This document shows, one piece after another, positions 1 to 6,219 of a stretch of DNA of 14,446 bases (the first letter of the stretch is position 1; every line of letters starts with the position of its first letter). The stretch is taken from assembly GCA_938091715.1 (NCBI GenBank), contig CALKMT010000161.1:1-14446 (forward strand), in the 5' to 3' direction. Under the pieces are notes generated by a model. It ran no database searches. It was not told the DNA's origin and saw nothing but the letters and a program-made list of their open reading frames with translations. The translations under genes were made by a program, and so were the position numbers. This stretch comes from an uncultured Litorivicinus sp. (GTDB lineage: Bacteria; Pseudomonadota; Gammaproteobacteria; Pseudomonadales; Litorivicinaceae).

Positions 1-2705
1 TAGCCGACCGCTAGCTGCTGGTCTTGGGGCAGCCACAGGGTCACGGTGGTGCCCTGCCCCGACTCGGATTCGATATCGATTTGGCCACCATGAATGTCGA
101 TAATTTCCTTGACCACCGACATGCCCAATCCGGTGCCTGGAATGTTGCAGCTGGGATCCGCGCGATAAAAACGATCGTAGATGCGTTTAACCGCTTCGTC
201 TGACATGCCCAGTCCCGAATCTTGAACCTGAATCCCGACCTGATGGCCCACTTGAATGGCCGACAAGCTGATGTCACCGCCATCCGGGCTGTACTTGTAG
301 GCGTTGCTGATGATGTTGCTGACCGCCTGGGCTAGTTTATCCTCGTCAAAGGCTACCGCCGGCAACTGATCCGGCAGCTCCACTGCCAACAAACGGTCGT
401 CGTTCTGCATGACAAAACTGCCAGACAGGTCCTGAAGAAAACCCCGTAAGTCACCGGATTTTATATCAAAATCCTTGCCTGCTCGGGCTTCAATTCGAGC
501 CAAGTCCAGCAGTTCATCGATCAGCTTGGTGAGGCGAGAGGCCTGCTTGTGAATGGTCTCCAGCAAATCGTTGCGGGTCTCTTTGTCGTAGTCGATCGAC
601 ATTAACAGCTCGCTGAAGCCGTACACACTGGCCAGCGGCGTGCGAAGTTCGTGGGCCGCCGTGGATAGAAACTCGGATTTCATACGGTCGACTTCGGTCT
701 GGTGGGTCACGTCCTGGAAGTACATCACCTTGCCCAAGGATTCGCCATCGTCGCCGAGCATGGTCCGGGCGGTGACCTGCAAGTAGCGCTGAGCAGGCTT
801 TAGCACCTTGATTCGATAAGACTGGCCATCGGCCAAATCTGGCAAACTCACTTGCCAATTTTCAGCATTCGCTACCAAACGGCGCGACAAGGACTCCATC
901 GTTTGCGCCGGTTCGGCTTGGCAATCCACGTCAAACAGTTTTTCAAAGGCTGGGTTGGCATACCCCACTCGACCGGCAGAATCAAAAGCAATAAACCCGT
1001 CTCCAGACAAACTCAGGATGCTGTCTAATTGATTGGAATAACGCTTAAGTGCCTCCTGTGCCTGGCGTTTTTCGGTCACATCCCGCACCACCGCGGTGTA
1101 CAGATTCTCTCCCTCAAGTGCCATCGGGCTAAGGGACATTTCAATGGGTACCGTGCCCCCCGACAATCGATGGGCCTCAAGGTTCAGGACCTCGCCATCG
1201 GCCTCGGGCAACAGGACCCCGACGCCGTCTTGGGTAATCTGCATCCGTCGCTGGGTATCCAACAACTCACCAAACCACAGACCAATCAGCTCGTCCGAGG
1301 CGATACCGAAGACCTTGCCCGCGCCGCGGTTGGCACTGGCCACCACGCCCGATTCGGTCAGCGTCATAATCGCATCGTCTGCCGATTCTAAGATTGACCG
1401 GATGGTGGCCTCGGAGGTTTGCAGTTCCTGTTCGGCCTGAACCCGAGCCACGTTGTTCTTGGCCGCATCGGCCAACTGGGAGCAGGTGGTAATCAGGGGC
1501 TGAATAAAGTTTTCCAGGGTTTCGTTGTAAGGCGCACTGGAACGCAAAAATCCAAACATGGCAGTGACTTGACCACGCTGTATCACCGGCAGGAACGCCC
1601 CGTATCTAAAATGCCGGGCCAACTCTGGATCGTCGATCACCTCGGTGATTTTGCGGCTGGACGAGACAAAATGTCCCACCGACTCAAATCCAAATTCATC
1701 CGCCTGACCCTGCTTCCAGCGTGCAAACCCGGTGTGCCTTTTGATCAACTCACTGATCTCGACTGAGCCACTGCGATCGGCCCAGGCGTTGATGGGCAAG
1801 ACCCCATCCGAATCGATCTCGTCAATGCTGGCGATAAATCCCACTTCCGAATCGGTCAACTCAAGCAAGTCGTCCGTCAAGGCCGGGCTGTAAATCTGCT
1901 GTAGGGGGTTCAGGATGACGTTTAGTTGAATGACATTCAGCAGGTTGGACAGTTGGTTGTAGCGCTCGACCTCGTCGCTGCGGATTTTTAAGGCCGCTTC
2001 GTTATCTCTCGCTTGGGTCAGGGCTCGCTCGCGCTGCTCCGCCTCGGATCGCAAGCGTTCGGCCATGTGATTAAAGCTGCGCGACAGGTCGGCGAACTCA
2101 TCACGGCCGCGATCCACCATCAGTGCATTAAAGTCGCCCCTGCCCAACCGCTCCGATGCGTTGATCAGCCGTTGCGCTCGACGACTGAGCCAGCTGCCAA
2201 ACACGTAGGACAGGGCCGCCGACGTCAATAGGCCAATCACAGCAATCACACCAAAACGGGCCCGCACCGTGTCCATTTGATTTTGGATCGCGCTGACATC
2301 AAAGCCGATATGCACTTGACCAAACACCGTGCCCGCTTCCTCGACCGCCTCACGGGTGTCATACAACTGATCGGCCAGTCCAGTCGGCGCAAGATCAATC
2401 CGTGCTCCGATATCGGCGTCAATCCCGGCAAAGGACACCCACTGCCCTCCCGCGCTGACCCCAACGTAGGCCACATCATCGTTCTTGACGACCTGCTCGA
2501 TCACGCCATCAAGCCGGGCCAGGTCAAATGCAATCAATGCGCCTTTGGCGACACTGGCCAGCAGTTGGTGGGTGGCTTGTGTCCGCCCCTGAAACTCGGC
2601 AGTCACTGAACGCTGCATCGCTGTCAGGGTTGAATATCCCAGGGCCACCAAGACCACCACCTCGACTAGGCCAACGGCCACGATGGTTTTGAACCGCAGT
2701 GTCAT
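1..2705 (-). CDS. Membrane sensor histidine kinase, HAMP-GAF-PAS-PAS-HisKA-HATPase (3' end at window edge)
   Basis: Autophosphorylating inner-membrane sensor kinase. From the ATG at 2705 the frame is open for 901 codons; the last two visible bases read TA, so the stop may fall exactly at the edge. Visible order: membrane segment at residues about 6-25, periplasmic region about 26-148 (perhaps Cache-like), second membrane segment about 150-172, HAMP about 172-225 followed by a charged helix, GAF-like region about 250-425, PAS about 434-550, PAS about 555-670, then the kinase core. The HisKA motif AAHELRTPL carries the phosphoacceptor H685; the N-box has N801, the G1 box is DSGLGM at D829, and the G2 box GTGLGM lies near 857. 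All catalytic motifs look intact. The start codon directly follows the TAG of the binding-protein gene, so translation is probably coupled. By analogy with LuxP/LuxQ and TorT/TorS, I infer that it reads that binding protein. Domain limits and the GAF assignment are estimates by eye. Confidence 0.93.
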   Translation of the reverse strand, partial: MTLRFKTIVAVGLVEVVVLVALGYSTLTAMQRSVTAEFQGRTQATHQLLASVAKGALIAFDLARLDGVIEQVVKNDDVAYVGVSAGGQWVSFAGIDADIGARIDLAPTGLADQLYDTREAVEEAGTVFGQVHIGFDVSAIQNQMDTVRARFGVIAVIGLLTSAALSYVFGSWLSRRAQRLINASERLGRGDFNALMVDRGRDEFADLSRSFNHMAERLRSEAEQRERALTQARDNEAALKIRSDEVERYNQLSNLLNVIQLNVILNPLQQIYSPALTDDLLELTDSEVGFIASIDEIDSDGVLPINAWADRSGSVEISELIKRHTGFARWKQGQADEFGFESVGHFVSSSRKITEVIDDPELARHFRYGAFLPVIQRGQVTAMFGFLRSSAPYNETLENFIQPLITTCSQLADAAKNNVARVQAEQELQTSEATIRSILESADDAIMTLTESGVVASANRGAGKVFGIASDELIGLWFGELLDTQRRMQITQDGVGVLLPEADGEVLNLEAHRLSGGTVPIEMSLSPMALEGENLYTAVVRDVTEKRQAQEALKRYSNQLDSILSLSGDGFIAFDSAGRVGYANPAFEKLFDVDCQAEPAQTMESLSRRLVANAENWQVSLPDLADGQSYRIKVLKPAQRYLQVTARTMLGDDGESLGKVMYFQDVTHQTEVDRMKSEFLSTAAHELRTPLASVYGFSELLMSIDYDKETRNDLLETIHKQASRLTKLIDELLDLARIEARAGKDFDIKSGDLRGFLQDLSGSFVMQNDDRLLAVELPDQLPAVAFDEDKLAQAVSNIISNAYKYSPDGGDISLSAIQVGHQVGIQVQDSGLGMSDEAVKRIYDRFYRADPSCNIPGTGLGMSVVKEIIDIHGGQIDIESESGQGTTVTLWLPQDQQLAVG

Positions 2706-3464
2706 CTATTGAATGGCCTGCAAATTAAGCGCCCGCACGTCGTCCCAATCGGAGTCAACCGCCGCTTGCCAGCCGCTGATTTTTAACCGATCCAGCAACG
2801 CAGGGTCTTGCATATCCATCAAGGCCTGCTGCACTTGTCGACGCAAGCTCGCATCCACCGAGGGCAAAACGGCCACCGCATGGGGCGTGTACTCCTGCGT
2901 GGTGTGCAAGATTTCGAGCTGATCACGAACTTTGGGATCCGCCGCCTTGAGAGTTCGGCCGATACCGCCCCCTGCGTCCAGCAAGCCCACCGCCACTGCG
3001 CGATAAACCGAATCGTGGGAGCTGGTGTACTTGGACGTCACCGTGGCACCCGCAGCTTTAATTTCAGCCCGGTTGATCAAGGTCGCCGCAAAGGCCGCCG
3101 GCGCAGGGAAGCCCAACACGCGTCCATCGAGATCCATTAACGATCGAATGGGGCTGCCTTTCTTGATCACCACCACCCCTCGAATACCGTTGCCCGCGCG
3201 ATGAACCAGTGGCAGGTAGCCTGCAGACTCACTGTAGGTCGTGTAGTGATAGGGGTTCATGTAAGCAAAATCATAAATACCCTCGGCCAAACCGTCTTGG
3301 AAGGCCGGGATGTCCTTGGCGGTACGCAACTTAAAATCATGTCCCGTGACTTGCGCCAAATAGTCCATAACGGGCGCCCACACCTGCGCCGTTTTAATGG
3401 CGTTTTGTTGCGGCACGACCGAAAAGGTAAAACTGTCTGCGCTGGCCCAAGGGGCCAAAAACAT
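2706..3464 (-). CDS. PhnD-like periplasmic substrate-binding protein
   Basis: Member of the phosphate/phosphite/phosphonate ABC-transporter binding-protein family (PhnD-like), but no transporter ATPase or permease is nearby. Family-like segments include SFTFSVVPQQ at the mature N-terminus, YDFAYMNPYHYTTY and TSSHDSVYRAVAVGLLDAGG; the last two are typical of PhnD-type ligand clefts. The gene sits between a receiver gene and a sensor kinase gene, with its TAG touching the kinase ATG, so it more likely delivers a ligand to the kinase than to a transporter. The ligand cannot be read from the sequence. The start is uncertain. ATG 3464, 11 nt after the receiver stop, leaves only about eight residues before the apparent cleavage site WASA/DS. 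The hydrophobic run AYAVAAGLMFLAPWASA looks like a full signal peptide, but its first half lies in the receiver gene with no ATG, GTG or TTG until GTG 3650. No good ribosome site is seen before 3464. The family call is firm; the start is not. Confidence 0.85.
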   Translation of the reverse strand: MFLAPWASADSFTFSVVPQQNAIKTAQVWAPVMDYLAQVTGHDFKLRTAKDIPAFQDGLAEGIYDFAYMNPYHYTTYSESAGYLPLVHRAGNGIRGVVVIKKGSPIRSLMDLDGRVLGFPAPAAFAATLINRAEIKAAGATVTSKYTSSHDSVYRAVAVGLLDAGGGIGRTLKAADPKVRDQLEILHTTQEYTPHAVAVLPSVDASLRRQVQQALMDMQDPALLDRLKISGWQAAVDSDWDDVRALNLQAIQ

Positions 3465-3475
3465 TAGTCCAGCGG

Positions 3476-3844
3476 CTACTGCGTAAGCTCGCGCACAGCT
3501 TGCACGAGCTGCAACGGCGAAAAGGGCTTGACCAAGTACCGATCCGCGCCGGCCTTCTCGCCCTGCTCGATGTCCGAGGCCTGACCCCGCGCGGTCAGCA
3601 GAATGACCGCCAAGTCGGCATAATTTGAATCGCTTTTTAACTTCTCGCACAACTGATATCCATCCATTTCACCGGGCATCATGACGTCCAACAACAAAAT
3701 GTCGGGACGAAATGACTTAACTTTTTCATAACCTTGTGTCGCGTCTTCGGCCTCTTCGACCTCGTAATCCCCCATCTGCAACGTCATGGTGATGAGTTTT
3801 CTGAGCTCAGGTTGGTCATCCACGACCAGGACTCGTTTTGTCAC
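3476..3844 (-). CDS. Stand-alone receiver (CheY-like response regulator)
   Basis: A 122-residue protein consisting of a receiver domain alone. The acidic pocket is D9-D10, the phosphoacceptor is D53 in the strand DILLLDVMMPGEMDGY, the switch threonine is T84 (ILLTARG) and the conserved lysine is K106 (LVKPFSP). All expected catalytic positions are present, so it should accept phosphate. There is no output domain, so it must act through a protein partner or as a relay step. The start is a GTG at 3844 with a clear ribosome site; an ATG two bases upstream is out of frame and meets a stop at once. It lies 9 nt after the pseudo-kinase gene and 11 nt before the best start of the binding protein. 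The likely phosphodonor is the intact membrane kinase two genes downstream; this is inferred from proximity only. Confidence 0.93.
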   Translation of the reverse strand: MTKRVLVVDDQPELRKLITMTLQMGDYEVEEAEDATQGYEKVKSFRPDILLLDVMMPGEMDGYQLCEKLKSDSNYADLAVILLTARGQASDIEQGEKAGADRYLVKPFSPLQLVQAVRELTQ

Positions 3845-3850
3845 ATTTTT

Positions 3851-3856
3851 TCCTTA
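3851..3856 (-). promoter_or_regulatory. Ribosome binding site deciding the GTG start of the receiver gene
   Basis: Read on the minus strand, TAAGGA ends six bases before the GTG at 3844. Its first three bases are the TAA stop of the upstream pseudo-kinase gene, so the upstream ribosome terminates on this Shine-Dalgarno sequence. This supports GTG 3844 as the start and suggests coupled translation of the two genes. Confidence 0.7.
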
Positions 3857-4903
3857 CTGTTTTGATCGTTTGGCGACCGCTTCCATTAACATCGCCATGT
3901 CCTTGGCGTATTGCTCGGCCTGTTGGGATGCCAGCGTGGCTTGCGCTTCGCTGTTGGCCCCTCGGCCCTGGCCGGTCGGGATCTCGATGATGTATTCGAC
4001 CCCCAGGCCGCCGGACTTAAACTTAAAGTTGCCGCCCATGCGTTTCAGTATGGCATACGCAAGGTGTAACTCGACCCGCTTGGGATCCATTTTTCCGTCC
4101 CGAGGCACCAGCGGCCGCTCGTCTTGCAATTCTTTGCTCAATCCCCTCTGACCGATACCGCCCACCACCCGGATCATTAAATTCAGCATGTAGGGCATTT
4201 GACGGGCCACCAGACGGACGTCTGTGTTGTCCTCGGCGTTGTCGAGCACGTCCCGCATCAATGCGCGCAGGGCATTGCGCAACCAATACCCCGATCCGTA
4301 CAGCGCACCCAATGATTTATCGCCGGCGCTGAAATCGATACGGATGCCCTTGCGACTGGCACCGGATTCGAATTCAGCAATTAATTCAGGCAAAAAACTG
4401 GCCAGTTCGATTCGCTCGTCGGAATTGAGTCGTTCATGTCCGTGCAATTCGGCCAGTTGCATGACACTGGGCAGCAGCCGAAAAATTTGCGAGGCCGGCG
4501 CCAACAAATGGCCCGCAGCGCGATTCCAATCCGGTGCCCCGGTCGGTGACTTGACCTCACGAAATCCCTGCAGTAACGCTTCGAGGGGCGCCTGAAACTC
4601 GCGCCGAATCATGTCCAAAAGATTGTCTCGCATGGCGAGGTATGCACCCTCTGCCTGGGGCTCAAGAATACGCAAGTATGTGGGATCGCCTGGGATGACC
4701 TCGCAACGAATTTGGCCGCGCTCGGGGTGAGTCAATTGACCGCTGCAGGGGGCATCCGCCTCGACTAAATATGGCCATTGTTGCCACAGGCCATCGTTCA
4801 GATCGGCAAAATGCTCGGCCGCTCGGTTTAGCGCCCGCCACTGACGATCTTCCAGCCGATACAGCGCGCCGGATACCCACTCGTACATACAGTCTTCAAA
4901 CAT
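3854..4903 (-). CDS. Degenerate (pseudo-)histidine kinase, cytoplasmic
   Basis: A 349-residue protein with the layout of a histidine kinase core but without several key residues. No membrane segment is visible. Residues 1-90 are a tryptophan-rich N-terminal region I do not recognise. A DHp-like helix at about 92-115 reads RREFQAPLEALLQGF where active kinases have xHELRTPLxxIxGF; the phosphoacceptor histidine aligns with R101. An ATPase-like fold spans about 165-310. N222 of the N-box is kept (RDVLDNAEDNT), but the G1 aspartate aligns with V247 (IRVVGGIGQRG) and the G2 glycines align with R276 and E278 (RVELHLAYAILKRMGG). The fold ending GGLGVEYIIEIP is normal. A charged helical tail occupies about 315-349. 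I infer that it neither autophosphorylates nor binds ATP normally, and may be a scaffold, phosphatase or regulator of the neighbouring two-component proteins. It lies 21 nt after the receiver-fusion gene. ATG 4903 has no clear ribosome site; ATG at codon 6 is an alternative start. Confidence 0.82.
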   Translation of the reverse strand: MFEDCMYEWVSGALYRLEDRQWRALNRAAEHFADLNDGLWQQWPYLVEADAPCSGQLTHPERGQIRCEVIPGDPTYLRILEPQAEGAYLAMRDNLLDMIRREFQAPLEALLQGFREVKSPTGAPDWNRAAGHLLAPASQIFRLLPSVMQLAELHGHERLNSDERIELASFLPELIAEFESGASRKGIRIDFSAGDKSLGALYGSGYWLRNALRALMRDVLDNAEDNTDVRLVARQMPYMLNLMIRVVGGIGQRGLSKELQDERPLVPRDGKMDPKRVELHLAYAILKRMGGNFKFKSGGLGVEYIIEIPTGQGRGANSEAQATLASQQAEQYAKDMAMLMEAVAKRSKQ

Positions 4904-4922
4904 GGCTGAAGTGTAGGACTGG

Positions 4923-4940
4923 CCCTAGGCTTTGCTAGGG
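4923..4940. repeat. Short inverted repeat across the stop codon of the receiver-fusion gene
   Basis: CCCTAG and CTAGGG form a perfect 6-bp stem around a 6-base loop (GCTTTG on the plus strand). The stem contains the TAG stop of the upstream gene and ends 19 nt before the ATG of the pseudo-kinase gene. No T-run follows on the minus strand, so it does not look like a terminator. It could influence coupling or mRNA processing at this junction, or be chance. Confidence 0.4.
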
Positions 4941-5992
4941 GTACTAGCACCATTGGGTAGGCGAATAACGAGACAAAATCCGTTCTTGGGGTCTTGGCTG
5001 ACTGCCAACTGAATTTGCGAGCCTCGGACCCGCTTGATCAATGTCCCCAATCCCTGGCCCAAGCGCCGCTCGCCCGGCTCTGAATCGGGAGTTTTCATAG
5101 GCCAGAGGGCCGCGATTTCATGCGCCAGATGCGGTATTGACACCACCAAGTTGGGCGCCTGCGATTCGACGTCCACCGACACCGTCGCAGACCGGCGGGG
5201 TTCTTGGGGTGGTATGTGCTCGACCAGCGCCTGGATCAGATTCACCCACTCGGCCGCATCCACACCCAAAGGGGTCGCCTCGTCCAACTGACCCCGCACT
5301 TCTAGTCGATCGGATAGCAAGTCGGTCAGCGCAGATCTGGCATCACCCCAGGTGCACTGGCCAGACGGGGACATTGGCTGAGTACTTGCGTAGTCGGACA
5401 ACTCAGTGGCCAGCTCGCTCATCGCTTGGCTGCCGCGCTGCAAACTGCGCTTTAGCAGCCGGATTGGCGGTGGATCTTGCTCGCTGACGCTTTGCCCTAG
5501 CTCGGCGTAGGCCAAGCCACAATCGTCCACGGCCTTAGCCAGCTGCTGACAGGCCAGGTCCAGACGGGCCTGCTGATCAATAATACGCCCGCGCACCCTG
5601 ACCCGCTCGGTGACTTGTTCGATCGCATGGGACAGCAGATCCTGGGTTAATCGGTCCTTGGGCAGAAACCCTTTAACCCCCTCTTGAGCCAGGGATGACA
5701 CCCGATCCGGCAAGGCCAGCTCGGACACCGCAATCACCAGCGGATCGCCCCATCGCTGCTGGCGGGCCAGGCGCAGGACTTCTTCGCCTCGCCCGTCCGG
5801 CATACTCAAATCCAACAGGACTAAATCTGGCTTGATGCGCGCCCACAGCGCCAGACCCTGAACGGCACCCTCGGCCTCGTGGAACGCCACTGGGCGCTCG
5901 CGGGACAGCATCCAGCGAATCTTGAGTCGATCATCAGGGTTGTCGTCGATCACCAACACCACGGGCAGTGCCTGGCCTGGCGCAGCGCTCAC
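4925..5992 (-). CDS. Receiver domain fused to a degenerate kinase-like ATPase region
   Basis: A 355-residue protein. Residues about 10-125 are a receiver with acidic pocket D16-D17 (VLVIDDNPDD), phosphoacceptor D61 (DLVLLDLSMPDG), switch serine S90 and lysine K112 (GFLPKDRL). Residues about 122-200 are helical, probably coiled-coil, where a DHp would be expected, but no HE-type phosphoacceptor motif is present. Residues about 245-347 resemble a histidine kinase ATPase domain: NLIQALVEH in place of the N-box, no D-x-G-x-G motif in the G1 position, then LGQGLGTLIKRVRG resembling G2, and a final strand FCLVIRLP. I infer a phosphate-accepting receiver that controls a non-catalytic kinase-like domain. 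The start is a GTG overlapping the TGA of the glutaredoxin-like gene by 4 nt (GTGA). The pseudo-kinase gene follows after 21 nt. Both kinase-like proteins may share an origin, but I cannot align them firmly by eye. Confidence 0.8.
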   Translation of the reverse strand: MSAAPGQALPVVLVIDDNPDDRLKIRWMLSRERPVAFHEAEGAVQGLALWARIKPDLVLLDLSMPDGRGEEVLRLARQQRWGDPLVIAVSELALPDRVSSLAQEGVKGFLPKDRLTQDLLSHAIEQVTERVRVRGRIIDQQARLDLACQQLAKAVDDCGLAYAELGQSVSEQDPPPIRLLKRSLQRGSQAMSELATELSDYASTQPMSPSGQCTWGDARSALTDLLSDRLEVRGQLDEATPLGVDAAEWVNLIQALVEHIPPQEPRRSATVSVDVESQAPNLVVSIPHLAHEIAALWPMKTPDSEPGERRLGQGLGTLIKRVRGSQIQLAVSQDPKNGFCLVIRLPNGASTPSKA

Positions 5993-6219
5993 CGAGTCGG
6001 CTTCACAAACGCCTGAACCTCGTCCGCAGAAAATGGCCAGCCCAGCTCTCGATCCTCGATCACCAGGACTGGGATCCGAATGCCATATCGCTCAAGCCAG
6101 TCAGCACGCTCGGTAATCTCGCAAGGAACGTAGGCCAGATCCAAGGCGTGCAACAACGCCTCGGCTTGCTCGCACAGGTGACAGGCACCGGTGTGCATTA
6201 ACAGGATTTGGTCAGCCAC
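5989..6219 (-). CDS. Glutaredoxin-like protein (DUF836 family)
   Basis: Small thioredoxin-fold protein of 76 residues from GTG 6219. It begins with a strand (QILLMHTGA), followed by the redox motif C13-H-L-C16 and a helix (EQAEALLHALDL), then the cis-proline P50 in RIPVLVIED. The C-H-L-C motif and size fit the glutaredoxin-like DUF836 family (PF05768), usually annotated as a small cytoplasmic thiol-disulfide protein of unknown substrate. GTG 6219 is preferred because it supplies the full first strand; it overlaps the end of rlmL by 22 nt. An alternative is ATG 6198 in a TAATG overlap with the rlmL stop, which would cut that strand short. The gene ends in a 4-nt overlap with the receiver-fusion gene. 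The in-frame sequence extends open upstream inside rlmL but is not family-like. Confidence 0.85.
   Translation of the reverse strand: MADQILLMHTGACHLCEQAEALLHALDLAYVPCEITERADWLERYGIRIPVLVIEDRELGWPFSADEVQAFVKPTR

Noticed and set aside
2706..3650. 314-residue version of the binding protein starting at GTG 3650.
   Set aside because: It would overlap the receiver gene by 175 nt, and the added residues are an out-of-frame reading of conserved receiver codons. I kept ATG 3464 and reported the start as unresolved.
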